A program made the translations under genes and the position numbers. 55,213 bases of DNA from Pseudomonadota bacterium. Lineage in GTDB: Bacteria > Pseudomonadota > Gammaproteobacteria > Burkholderiales > Sulfuriferulaceae. Below, one piece after another: positions 1 through 8,297 of the stretch. Within the stretch, counting starts at the first letter, position 1. Every line of letters starts with the position of its first letter. The notes below the pieces were generated by a model. That model saw only the letters and a program-made list of their open reading frames with translations. It searched no databases and was not told the DNA's origin. The stretch lies in the NCBI GenBank assembly GCA_021845925.1, contig JAJZUW010000001.1:1-55213 (forward strand), written 5' to 3'.

Positions 1-99
1 CGGGTAATTGGTGACTGGATCAGCTTCTACAACAACCAGCGACCACATCAGGCGCTGGGGATGAAAACGCCCGCCGCAGCGTATGCATTAGCGGCATGA
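1..99 (+). mobile_element. IS3-family transposase, C-terminal fragment
   Basis: The window opens inside a reading frame that ends with TGA at 97-99. Its 32 visible residues contain WISFYNNQRPHQALGMKTP, the typical end of the DDE integrase domain of IS3-type OrfB transposases (Y-N-x-x-R-P-H followed by a K-T-P segment). The fragment is cut by the window edge, so I cannot tell whether the element is intact. A possible right terminus is discussed among the findings. Family assignment is fairly sure; the IS group is not. Confidence 0.75.
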
Positions 100-511
100 G
101 TTGAGCAGAAATTGCTGGGTCATTACAACGATGCCTATCGTTGGTAGGATGACCGCACGAAACATGCGCCACCATAAAGTAATTGCCAACTGAAACGAAG
201 CCGGATGGCGTTGACCTTGATTTTGAACCATTGCTTCATCTCCTCTTGACCTCGGCCGACAGATTCCGACACTTGACAAAAGATCTGAACACCCGCGGAA
301 TAATGCCTCATGGCGCACATTTTGTAAGATAGGCTCTGTATTGTTTTTTTCCAATAGATCTTACATCAGGCCAAGTTGCAAAGCAACACAATCGAATATC
401 AATTCATATGAATTTTATGTAAACATTTTATGGCAAGCTTTGATCCTGCCTTCGACCCATGTCTTTGTATCGCACAACGTCAGGCTGGTTTTCGCTTGAA
501 ACAGGTCACCA
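100..511. other. Gene-poor stretch between IS fragment and tolC-like gene
   Basis: No convincing gene was found on either strand. A small minus-strand frame at 88-354 has no recognisable family and overlaps the transposase end, so it is not called. The part up to about 273 may still belong to the insertion sequence. The part from about 355 to 430 is AT-rich. It lies downstream of both neighbouring genes, because the tolC-like gene is transcribed leftward and stops at 512. Confidence 0.5.
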
Positions 512-1948
512 TCACAATCCGCTGCGATCCAGAATGCCCACAGCCGCCAGCAGTTTCAGGCGTGCTGCCTGCCATTCTGCCAGCGTACGGATGCGTTCCT
601 GTCTGGCGTCGGCCAGAGCTGCCTGGGTGTTGATCAGCTCAAGAATGTCGGCCGCGCCATGGTCATATCGACGTTGCGAGGACTGGTTACTGGCAATGGC
701 GGCATCGACAAGGTTCCGGCTGGCTTGCAGATTATTCAGCGCAGATATGGCATCTGCGTAATCCTTGATGACTTCGGCAGCCACTTGCTGACGCGCGTCG
801 TCGAGCTGGATACGGGACTGTTCTGCCTGCGCCTCGGCTGCGCGTACCTTGTAATGATTGGCGAAGCCATCAAACAGCGGCAAGGTAAATGTAACACCCC
901 ACATCGAAATGTTGCTTCCTGTGCTTTGCAACCCCTGATTGGGAAAACCGTTCTGATAGTAGTTATAGTAAAGGTCTACGGTTGGGTAGCCCGCCAGCGC
1001 TGTGGCGGTGGCTTTTTCTCTGGCAGCTTCATAGCTGGCCTCGGCCTGTCTGATGGCAGGATGGTTTTGCTCGGCACTCTTCAGCCAGAGTTGAAGATCA
1101 CCCAGCAATTCTGGTTGTGGTGCATTGAGATCATCCGGAAAACGGACTTCCAATGCATAATTCTGTACGCCCATGTTGTACAGCATAACACTGACAGACT
1201 TGCGGTAGTCACCCAATGCGCGCTGCTGTTCCAGTTCGGCCTTGGCCAGTGCGGTTTGCGCCTGCAAGCTGTCAGAAAGCTGTGCCACACCCTTATGCTC
1301 TCGATTTCGCGTGGCCTGCAAGGTCTGCTCGGCCAGGCGCGATTCTTCACTACGCGCGTCATAAATGGCCTTGTTGGTGAATGCATCGTAATAACTGCCC
1401 ACCAGCGTCAGAAGCGCTTTCTGGATTGCTGCATCATGCGCGGCGATAGCTGCCACCAGCGCCTGATTGGCGGCTTCCAGCTGGTGATTGCGCGCGCCAA
1501 AATCAAACAGACGCCAGGCAAAATTAATCGCATCGGCGTGTCCATTGACTTCGGTATTGGCGGCGGGGAAAGCGGGGTATTGTGTCTTGGTGACTTGCGG
1601 GCTGTAAGTTGCATTGAGCGTTGGCAAATACGCCGAACGTGCGCTACCGACCCCGGCAGTCTCAATTTTGATCTCGGTCCATGCTGCGCGGATTTGCGCA
1701 TTGTTGCACAGGGCTATATCTACCGCTTTGCCCAACGTCAAGGGCGCATTAACGTCAATAGATGATGGACAAATTCCTTGCCCACCCTGGCCATTTCGTA
1801 ATGCTGCAGGATTGGCAACCAATGGATCTGGCCAGAGATTGGCGACTGAAACAGCCAAATCATCTGCGCCTGCGCAGTTCAGGCCAGCAGACAGCGCCAG
1901 CAACAGACACACTGCCAGACCATTTTTCTTAACAACAAAAACCGACAT
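512..1948 (-). CDS. TolC-family outer-membrane efflux/secretion protein
   Basis: A 478-residue protein of the size and pattern of TolC-type outer-membrane channels, which form trimeric ducts for type I secretion or tripartite efflux. Residues 1-28 look like a Sec signal peptide ending AGA before DD. The mature part has two similar halves rich in Ala, Gln and Leu, as expected for the long periplasmic helices of the OEP repeats, with aromatic strand segments such as YYNYYQNGFPNQ. I chose the ATG at 1948, preceded closely by a G-rich stretch (GGGGGTGGGA); a GTG four codons upstream is the alternative. No ABC transporter, membrane-fusion partner or toxin gene is adjacent, so its partner is unknown. 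The family is clear; the substrate cannot be told. Confidence 0.85.
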   Translation of the reverse strand: MSVFVVKKNGLAVCLLLALSAGLNCAGADDLAVSVANLWPDPLVANPAALRNGQGGQGICPSSIDVNAPLTLGKAVDIALCNNAQIRAAWTEIKIETAGVGSARSAYLPTLNATYSPQVTKTQYPAFPAANTEVNGHADAINFAWRLFDFGARNHQLEAANQALVAAIAAHDAAIQKALLTLVGSYYDAFTNKAIYDARSEESRLAEQTLQATRNREHKGVAQLSDSLQAQTALAKAELEQQRALGDYRKSVSVMLYNMGVQNYALEVRFPDDLNAPQPELLGDLQLWLKSAEQNHPAIRQAEASYEAAREKATATALAGYPTVDLYYNYYQNGFPNQGLQSTGSNISMWGVTFTLPLFDGFANHYKVRAAEAQAEQSRIQLDDARQQVAAEVIKDYADAISALNNLQASRNLVDAAIASNQSSQRRYDHGAADILELINTQAALADARQERIRTLAEWQAARLKLLAAVGILDRSGL

Positions 1949-2004
1949 TCCCACCCCCACGACATTCGTCGCGGGTCATGATACCCGAATGTAAAGATTT
2001 AGTC

Positions 2005-2020
2005 TGACATTTACTGTCAA
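2005..2020 (-). promoter_or_regulatory. Candidate -35 within a TGACA inverted repeat before the tolC-like gene
   Basis: Read on the minus strand, TTGACA (2020-2015) is a perfect -35 consensus. It overlaps the inverted repeat TGACA-GTAAA-TGTCA. No good -10 lies at the ideal distance (TCTTTA at 17 bp, TTACAT at 20 bp), so an activator-dependent or repressed promoter is possible. It sits about 65 bases ahead of the chosen start codon. Assignment by eye only. Confidence 0.3.
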
Positions 2021-2221
2021 GTGCAACATAAAGAAAGGAACCATTGAAAATGGCTGCGAGGCAGGTGGAATACGACAGGCTATCGCAGAAAACAACCCTC
2101 ACAGGTAAAAAAACAATGTTCCGGTCAAGAATCAACAACAGGATTGGCGTTAGGGAATTGGCTGCTATGCGAGCCTGCGCAGGTGCGCGCCAGCCTCTCA
2201 CAATCTCATGGTTAATCCGGA

Positions 2222-2827
2222 TCAGGCATGGGCCGAATTGTCGCCTTCTGCGATCAGGCTTTTCAGCTGGGTCAGGGACGCGCGTCGTAAAGGTTCGCCA
2301 CTGTGACCGCGCTGGCTGCGGCGAATGGCAATGGCCGGTTCTACCGTGATGCGGATGTCGCCTGTTTCGCTGTCCAGAATGAAGCAGGGTACCGGCCGTT
2401 TGCCATGGCTGCCATGGGAGGTACACTGCCCCTGCCGGAAGGGCAGATTGTGATTGAGCAGGTACATTTCCACTTCTTTTTCATTGTCGGCAAACAGTTC
2501 GATCTGGATGCCGGAATACTGTCCCGCAGTCCCATTGAGCACCGCGCCGGTCAGGTGCGGGTCGAAACGGGCCAGCAGTTCCATGATGCCGAGCGCTTCC
2601 ATGCGCAGTTCACGCAACAACTCTGGTTGCGTATCGGCATGGTAAACCGCATTGTATTCGCGGATGGCCGCTTCGATTTCGTCGTTGCCCGGCAAGTGGT
2701 GGGCATCCACGATGCCGAGTTGACGTGCCGCCTTGCGCTTGGCTTGCGCAAAATCGCGGATGCCATGCTCCTGCATCAGCCTGGCGGCCAGTTGTGCTAT
2801 CAGGACGCGTGTCGGGTTATGGCTCAT
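2222..2827 (-). CDS. Conserved betaproteobacterial protein of unknown function, co-transcribed with mrcA
   Basis: A 201-residue soluble protein without signal peptide or membrane segment. It starts five bases after the mrcA stop codon, so it is almost certainly on the same transcript. The N-terminal third is helical and charged (AQAKRKAARQLGI). The centre reads DPHLTGAVLNGTAGQYSGIQIELF, which has the feel of a nucleotidyltransferase-like core. I recall similar Burkholderiales proteins, sometimes mislabelled as UDP-N-acetylmuramate-alanine ligase, but this protein is far too short to be MurC and shows no ATP-binding P-loop. The function is unknown; the linkage to a peptidoglycan polymerase is only suggestive. 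Confidence 0.8.
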   Translation of the reverse strand: MSHNPTRVLIAQLAARLMQEHGIRDFAQAKRKAARQLGIVDAHHLPGNDEIEAAIREYNAVYHADTQPELLRELRMEALGIMELLARFDPHLTGAVLNGTAGQYSGIQIELFADNEKEVEMYLLNHNLPFRQGQCTSHGSHGKRPVPCFILDSETGDIRITVEPAIAIRRSQRGHSGEPLRRASLTQLKSLIAEGDNSAHA

Positions 2828-2832
2828 GGTGG

Positions 2833-5208
2833 TCAGCGCAGGAAAAAGTTGCTGATCTGCTGCGCCGGACTGGTCGGGGTCGACGTGCTGGTCTGGCCAG
2901 GCGATCCGGCCTGAGAGGCTGGCTCGCCAACCGTGATGATGGCCTGTGATCCGGCAACTCCGGGTACGAATTCCTTGAGGAAGTATTCGGGCACGCCAGT
3001 GTCGCCCGGTGCCGGAGGCAGTCCGGTCAGCGGGTTGATGTTTTCCGTGATCACGCCATCAGGCGGAGTGAATGGACTTTCCGGTAACTGTTTCAGGACT
3101 TCGCTCATGTAGCCCATCCAGATGGGCAAGGCTGCGCGGGCACCGGTTTCACCGCCGCCCAGCGAATGCGGCTGATCAAAACCGATCCAGGCGATGGCCA
3201 CACGGTGGCGCTGGAAGCCGGCAAACCAGGCATCCACCTGATCGTTGGTGGTTCCGGTTTTGCCGGCAATGTCTGTTCGACCGAGTTTGGCGGCTGCGGC
3301 AGCTGTGCCGCGTCGGGTGACATCCTGCATCAGGCTGGTGATGATGAATGCATTGCGCGGATCCAGCACCATCCTGCCGGGTTGTGGTGTGGAACGCATC
3401 AGAACATGGCCGGCCTGATCTTCAATGTGGTCGATGATCCAGGGGCGAACCTGTGCGCCGCCATTGGCGAAAATGGCGTAGGCCGAAGCCATTTGCAACG
3501 GTGTCGCCGATCCGGCGCCCAAGGCCATGGTCAGGTAGGGTGGGACATGATCCGGTTCAAAGCCGAACCGTTTGACATATTCCTGTGCATACGCAGGCGT
3601 AATAGTCTGCAAGATGCGGATAGTCGGCAGATTGAGCGAATGCACCAGCGCATTGCGCATGCTGACCATGGAGCCGTTCCAGGTGTCTTCATAGTCTTTC
3701 GGATTCCATGCCACGTTGCCGGTCTGCTCGGCAGGGATGGTGATCGGAGAGTCGGACAGCAATGTTGCCGGTGTCAATCCTCGGGTCAGCGCTGCGGAAT
3801 AGATGAACGGCTTGAAGCTGGAACCCGGCTGGCGCAAGGCCTGCGTGACGTGGTTGTATTTATCCAGATCGTAGTCGAAGCCACCTACTAGCGCGCGGAT
3901 GGCGCCGGTATCCGGATCCAGGGCAACCAGGGCGGCCTGCGCCTTGGGCAGCTGGCCAATCTGCCAGTCGCCATTGGCGGCTTTCTGCAGCCGGATGACA
4001 GCGCCGGGTCGTAGTGCGGGTGGGTTGCCGTCCTTGCCTTTCAGAGACCTGGCCACGAATTTGAGTGCATTGCCTTCCAGGTCGGCAAAGCCGGTATTCT
4101 GGATCCAGACGTGCAGACGTGAATGGTTTGCCGACAGAACCAGTGCCGGCAGCAGGTCGTGCACCGGCGAGAAATCCTCAAGCGCATCGTCAAGCGCATC
4201 CGGCTGATCGGTGGTATCGGGCAATTTGATCCAGGCTTCCGGTCCGCGATAACCATGTCTGCGGTCGTAATCTTCGACGCCCTGCCAGAGCGCCGCATCG
4301 GCGGCCTGTTGTTCGCGCTTGAGCAACGTGGTGTAGACACGCATTCCATTGGTGTAGATCGCATCGTGATATTGGGCGTACATGGCCTGCCGTATCATTT
4401 CGGCCACGTAATCCGCCTGTACGGCGTAGTGTTCCGACGTGCCGTGGCGAACATTGAGCTTCTCGTGCATGGCGTTGTCATATTCCGCCTGCGTGATGTA
4501 ATGGAGGGCCAGCATCCTGCCCAGTACATAGTGTTGTCGTGCGCTGGCACGGGCAGGATTGACGACCGGGTTGTAGCGGGATGGCGCCTTGGGCAGTCCG
4601 GCCAGCATGGCGCATTCGGCAATGCTGAGTTTGTTCACCGGCTTGCCGAAATAGGCTTGCGCGGCGGCTGCAAAACCATATGCGCGCTGGCCGAGATAGA
4701 TCTGGTTGATGTACAGAGTCAGAATCTGTTCTTTGCTCAGGTTGCGTTCGATCTTGATCGACAGCAGGGCTTCATTGATTTTGCGGCTGATTGTTTTGGC
4801 GCGGGTGAGAAAAAAGTTGCGCGCGACCTGCATGGTGATGGTTGAGGCGCCTTCGTGGGCGCCGCCATGGACCAGGTCGGTGGCTGCTGCGCGCAGCACC
4901 CCCATCAGGTCAATGCCACCGTGTTGGTAGAATCGTTCATCCTCAGCGGCCAGAATGGCTTCCTGCAGAACTTTCGGCGTCTGGGCCAGCGTGATGACGG
5001 CGCGACGCTGCTCGCCAAATTCTGCCAGCAGGGTGCCATCTGCGGTATAGACCCGCATGGGCAGTTTGGGCTGGTAATCTGTCAGGGCCTGCATGCCGGG
5101 AAGTCTTGGCCAGATGAGCGCGATAGTCAGGGTGACGACGGAGACAACAGCGATGATCACACTGAGAATGACAGCCAGAAGGATGGCTGGCCAGCGTAGG
5201 TTTGGCAT
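2833..5208 (-). CDS. mrcA: Penicillin-binding protein 1A (bifunctional class A PBP)
   Basis: A 791-residue inner-membrane protein that polymerises glycan strands and cross-links peptides in peptidoglycan. A single N-terminal membrane helix spans about residues 8-34. The GT51 transglycosylase domain shows EDERFYQHGG with the catalytic Glu at 89, and TITMQVARNFFLT near 123-135. The transpeptidase domain carries SSFK with catalytic Ser463, the SLN motif at 524-526, and KTGT at 650-653. Length and domain order match the family, and all catalytic motifs are intact. It is divergent from pilM, the usual betaproteobacterial arrangement. A Pro/Ser/Thr-rich tail follows the transpeptidase domain. The Shine-Dalgarno sequence is weak. 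Confidence 0.96.
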   Translation of the reverse strand: MPNLRWPAILLAVILSVIIAVVSVVTLTIALIWPRLPGMQALTDYQPKLPMRVYTADGTLLAEFGEQRRAVITLAQTPKVLQEAILAAEDERFYQHGGIDLMGVLRAAATDLVHGGAHEGASTITMQVARNFFLTRAKTISRKINEALLSIKIERNLSKEQILTLYINQIYLGQRAYGFAAAAQAYFGKPVNKLSIAECAMLAGLPKAPSRYNPVVNPARASARQHYVLGRMLALHYITQAEYDNAMHEKLNVRHGTSEHYAVQADYVAEMIRQAMYAQYHDAIYTNGMRVYTTLLKREQQAADAALWQGVEDYDRRHGYRGPEAWIKLPDTTDQPDALDDALEDFSPVHDLLPALVLSANHSRLHVWIQNTGFADLEGNALKFVARSLKGKDGNPPALRPGAVIRLQKAANGDWQIGQLPKAQAALVALDPDTGAIRALVGGFDYDLDKYNHVTQALRQPGSSFKPFIYSAALTRGLTPATLLSDSPITIPAEQTGNVAWNPKDYEDTWNGSMVSMRNALVHSLNLPTIRILQTITPAYAQEYVKRFGFEPDHVPPYLTMALGAGSATPLQMASAYAIFANGGAQVRPWIIDHIEDQAGHVLMRSTPQPGRMVLDPRNAFIITSLMQDVTRRGTAAAAAKLGRTDIAGKTGTTNDQVDAWFAGFQRHRVAIAWIGFDQPHSLGGGETGARAALPIWMGYMSEVLKQLPESPFTPPDGVITENINPLTGLPPAPGDTGVPEYFLKEFVPGVAGSQAIITVGEPASQAGSPGQTSTSTPTSPAQQISNFFLR

Positions 5209-5241
5209 GTAACAGTCCGGATTCAGGTTGAATACCTGGCG

Positions 5242-5247
5242 ATTATA
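5242..5247 (-). promoter_or_regulatory. Candidate -10 box of mrcA
   Basis: The minus strand reads TATAAT, a perfect -10 hexamer, about 34 bases upstream of the mrcA start codon. No good -35 lies 16-18 bp further upstream. The assignment rests on the -10 alone. Confidence 0.4.
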
Positions 5248-5394
5248 ACAGTCCTGGCCATCTGCACAGTATCCGGAGGAGTCCTGGGGTGTCCTGGCAA
5301 CCGGTTTTCTGTTTTAACTGACCATGATCTGACAGAATTTGTTGCTTGGTGGCGAAATTTGCCGGATGGAATTGTTGTGAAATGGAAAAAATGG

Positions 5395-5423
5395 TTTACA
5401 CTTGTGAATGTTGCTGATAGTCT
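5395..5423 (+). promoter_or_regulatory. Candidate promoter of the pilMNOPQ operon
   Basis: TTTACA at 5395-5400 and TAGTCT at 5418-5423 are separated by 17 bp, ahead of the pilM start at 5479. The -35 matches consensus at five of six positions but the -10 is weak. Other hexamer pairs exist in the same AT-rich stretch. I looked for a sigma-54 site (GG-N10-GC) and found none with correct spacing. Confidence 0.3.
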
Positions 5424-5478
5424 TTAACGTGGATTATCGGTTTATTTCCTAACCATCAAATTACAAAAGGGAAACCCG

Positions 5479-6552
5479 TTGCAATTCGACCTTTTCAAAA
5501 TGAAGGTGCCGTCATTGATCGGTCTTGACGTCAGTTCTTCTGCCGTCAAGCTGGTCGAGCTCGGGCAGGCCGGTCGAGGTCGCTACAGCATCGACAGGTA
5601 CGTTATCGAGCCGTTGGCAAAGGATGCAGTGGCGGAAGGCAACATTGCCCGCATGGAAGATGTCACTGAGGCTCTCCGACGGGCCTGGATGCGGATGGGG
5701 ACGCGTTCACGGCATGTGGTGATGGCACTGCCGGCCACTTCGGTGATTTCCAAAAGGGTGGTCATGCCGGCCGGTCTCACGGAAGACGAGATGGAAGCGC
5801 GCATCATGGTCGAAGCCGCCCAGGTCGTTCCTTTTTCCCTTGATGAAGTGAATCTCGATTTTCAGGTGCTCGGTCCGGCGGTTTCGGCAGGCGATGTCGA
5901 TGTCCTGCTGGTGGCCTCGCGCAAGGAAAAAATCGAAGACCGGGTAGCTGTGGCGGAATCGGCTGGTCTCAAGGTTCATGTCATGGATACCGAATTCAAT
6001 GCCATGCAGACAGCCTTTGAAGCGATGGCGCATGTGTTTCCCGACAATGGCAAGGGGCAGACGGTCGCGCTGATCGATGTCGGCGCCACGACCATGCACA
6101 TACTGGTGTTTGCCAACCAGACGGTGGTTTACTCCCGCGAGCAGTCGTTTGGCGGGAACCAGCTGACGCAGGACATCCAGCGCCGGTATGGCATGACCTA
6201 CGATGAGGCCGAAAAGCTGAAGCGTGGCGATGACAAGCCCGACCGTTACAGCTTCGAGGTGTTGCAACCGTTTACGGAAACGCTGGCGCTGGAAATCGGT
6301 CGCGCATTGCAGATGTTTGTCGCATCGACATCGTATTCCAAGGTTGACTACATTGTGCTGGCCGGTGGAACTTCCATCCTGCCAGGCCTGGATGAAGCGG
6401 TTGCCAGCCGTACCGAGGCCAGCACCATGGTGGCAAATCCGTTTACCGGCATGACACGAGGCGGCGAAGTGCTGATTGAACAGTTGGCCAATGATGCTCC
6501 AGCACTGATGGTGGCCTGTGGCCTGGCGTTGAGGAGGTTTGACGAGGCATGA
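5479..6552 (+). CDS. pilM: Type IV pilus assembly protein PilM
   Basis: A 357-residue cytoplasmic actin-like ATPase that docks onto the N-terminal tail of PilN and links it to the pilus motor. The sequence has the actin-fold phosphate loop near the N-terminus (GLDVSSSAVKLVEL), a second one at DVGATTMHILVF, and the adenosine motif VLAGGTSILPGL. I chose the TTG at 5479 because AAAAGGGAAA lies at the right distance and the encoded QFDLFK stretch resembles other PilM N-termini; the next ATG (5500) would remove it. It overlaps pilN by four bases (ATGA), indicating translational coupling. Confidence 0.93.
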   Translation: MQFDLFKMKVPSLIGLDVSSSAVKLVELGQAGRGRYSIDRYVIEPLAKDAVAEGNIARMEDVTEALRRAWMRMGTRSRHVVMALPATSVISKRVVMPAGLTEDEMEARIMVEAAQVVPFSLDEVNLDFQVLGPAVSAGDVDVLLVASRKEKIEDRVAVAESAGLKVHVMDTEFNAMQTAFEAMAHVFPDNGKGQTVALIDVGATTMHILVFANQTVVYSREQSFGGNQLTQDIQRRYGMTYDEAEKLKRGDDKPDRYSFEVLQPFTETLALEIGRALQMFVASTSYSKVDYIVLAGGTSILPGLDEAVASRTEASTMVANPFTGMTRGGEVLIEQLANDAPALMVACGLALRRFDEA

Positions 6553-7148
6553 TACGCATCAATCTGCTCCCTCACCGTGAACTGAAACGCGCTGCCCAGC
6601 TGAGGCAGTTTACCAGCATGCTGATCGGGTCTGTCATTGCTGGCATGGTTGTCACCATGCTGGGCTATTTTACCCTGGTGGCCCGGATCGACCTGCAGGA
6701 ACGCCGCAATCATTATCTGGATACCGAAATCCAGAAACTCGACAGCCAGATCGCCGATATCAAAAAACTCAAACAGCAATCCAAGGAACTGATCGCCCGC
6801 AAGCAGGTGGTGGAAACCTTGCAACAGGATCGTGCGGATGATGTCCATCTGCTGGACCAGCTGGTTCGTCTGATGCCTGAAGGCGTGTATCTGAGGCAGA
6901 TCGACCAGCGCGGCAACAACATTTTCCTGGCAGGTTACGCCCAGTCAAGCGCGCGCGTCTCGACCCTGATGCGCAGTCTGGATGGATCGCCATGGCTGCG
7001 CAACGCCAATCTGATTGAGGTGAAATCGGTCAATATGCAAGGGATTCAGGCCAACGAATTCAGTCTGAATGTTCAGCTGGTGCCTGAATCTGAAAAAACA
7101 AACACGACAGGTCGGGGCCAGCCATTCCCGCCCGGAAAGGCTCGCTGA
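6549..7148 (+). CDS. pilN: Type IV pilus inner-membrane protein PilN
   Basis: A 199-residue bitopic protein of the PilMNOP alignment complex. The N-terminus MIRINLLPHRE is the conserved cytoplasmic PilN motif that binds PilM. One membrane helix follows (about 23-45), then a coiled-coil-like stretch (about 48-95) rich in Gln, Lys and Leu, and a ferredoxin-like periplasmic domain. The start overlaps the pilM stop, and pilO begins two bases after its stop. Length is typical of the family. Confidence 0.93.
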   Translation: MIRINLLPHRELKRAAQLRQFTSMLIGSVIAGMVVTMLGYFTLVARIDLQERRNHYLDTEIQKLDSQIADIKKLKQQSKELIARKQVVETLQQDRADDVHLLDQLVRLMPEGVYLRQIDQRGNNIFLAGYAQSSARVSTLMRSLDGSPWLRNANLIEVKSVNMQGIQANEFSLNVQLVPESEKTNTTGRGQPFPPGKAR

Positions 7149-7150
7149 TC

Positions 7151-7783
7151 ATGGCCGTCAATTTCGATCTGAACAGTCTGAACGGGATGCAGCTGCGTGA
7201 TATCGCGGTGGCACCTGTTGCCGTTCGCGCTAGCGTGCTCACAGTGGTCTTTTTGCTGAGCCTGCTGGCCGGATACTGGTTTGTCTGGAGTGGCCAGCTG
7301 ACCACGCTGAACAGCGACAAGCAGAAGGAACTGTCCCTGCGCCAGGAGTTTCTCGACAAGAAAATGCAGGCTGTCAATCTGGATGCCTATCGTCAGCAGC
7401 TGGCCGAGATCAACCATGCTTTTGGTGCGTTGTTGCGCGAATTGCCGGACAAATCCCAGGTGGCTTCGCTGCTGACCGACATCAACGAAGCAGGACTCGG
7501 GCGCGGACTCAAGTTTGATCTGTTCAAACCCGGCACGGAAACGCTGAAAGACTTTTATGCCGTGATGCCGATTTCGATCAGGGTCAATGGCAATTATCAC
7601 GATTTCGGGGCGTTTGCCAGCGATGTGGCACAACTGTCACGCATTGCCACGCTCAAGAATATCAGCATCAGTCCGAACAAGGATGGTTCGCTGACCATGA
7701 ACGCAACCATTGAGACCTATCGCTATCTGGATGACGCCGAGATGGCGGCACAGCAACCGAAGAAAGGCAAGCAAGGCAGATGA
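7151..7783 (+). CDS. pilO: Type IV pilus inner-membrane protein PilO
   Basis: A 210-residue bitopic protein that heterodimerises with PilN and contacts PilP. It has a short cytoplasmic N-terminus, one membrane helix at about 28-47 (LTVVFLLSLLAGYWFVW), a coiled-coil segment, then the periplasmic domain with GLKFDLFKPG and the FGAFASDVAQL helix typical of PilO. The gene overlaps pilP by four bases (ATGA). Its place between pilN and pilP settles the identity. Confidence 0.93.
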   Translation: MAVNFDLNSLNGMQLRDIAVAPVAVRASVLTVVFLLSLLAGYWFVWSGQLTTLNSDKQKELSLRQEFLDKKMQAVNLDAYRQQLAEINHAFGALLRELPDKSQVASLLTDINEAGLGRGLKFDLFKPGTETLKDFYAVMPISIRVNGNYHDFGAFASDVAQLSRIATLKNISISPNKDGSLTMNATIETYRYLDDAEMAAQQPKKGKQGR

Positions 7784-8283
7784 AGTCCATCTTACTGTTA
7801 TTGCCGGCACTGCTGCTAGCGGGATGTTCCGGAGGCAATGAAGACGATTTGCGACAGTTCGTTGCAGATGCCGGCAAGCACATGCAGGGCCGGGTTCCGC
7901 CATTGCCAGAGGTGAAGCCCTACAAATCCTTTGAGTATGACGACTACAATCTGCCGGACCCGTTCAAGCCGCGAAAACTCAGGTTCAATTCGCTGGACAG
8001 CGCAAAAGCGCCCGATGTGAACCGACCCAAGGAAATTCTGGAAACGTTTTCACTGACCACGCTGAAAATGGTCGGTGTGATCAGCAAGGCCGGGGTCCGG
8101 TATGCAGTGATCAAGACACCCGTCAATACGATTTATACCGTCAGGGTGGGCAATTACATGGGGCAGGACTATGGCAAGGTGACCGAGATCACCGACAAGC
8201 AGGTCAAGCTGAAAGAAATGGTACAGGACGAAACAGGTGATTGGACCGAGCGGGACAGCACGCTGAACCTGCAGGAACAATAA
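7780..8283 (+). CDS. pilP: Type IV pilus lipoprotein PilP
   Basis: A 167-residue inner-membrane lipoprotein connecting the PilNO dimer to the secretin PilQ. The signal peptide ends in the lipobox LLAGC with the lipidated Cys at 16. Next come an unstructured proline-rich linker with the family's PDPFKPR segment, then the small beta domain containing LTTLKMVGVISKAG and VRVGNYMGQDYGKV, hallmarks of PilP. pilQ begins 14 bases downstream behind a strong ribosome-binding site. Confidence 0.94.
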   Translation: MKSILLLLPALLLAGCSGGNEDDLRQFVADAGKHMQGRVPPLPEVKPYKSFEYDDYNLPDPFKPRKLRFNSLDSAKAPDVNRPKEILETFSLTTLKMVGVISKAGVRYAVIKTPVNTIYTVRVGNYMGQDYGKVTEITDKQVKLKEMVQDETGDWTERDSTLNLQEQ

Positions 8284-8297
8284 GGAGAGACATAAGC

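Noticed and set aside
88-354. 88-codon minus-strand frame next to the IS fragment
   Set aside because: Overlaps the transposase end and shows no domain; more likely non-coding IS or intergenic sequence.
5340-5365. Possible sigma-54 promoter (TGG..TGC pattern) before pilM
   Set aside because: GG and GC elements are not 10 bp apart, so the spacing rule is broken.
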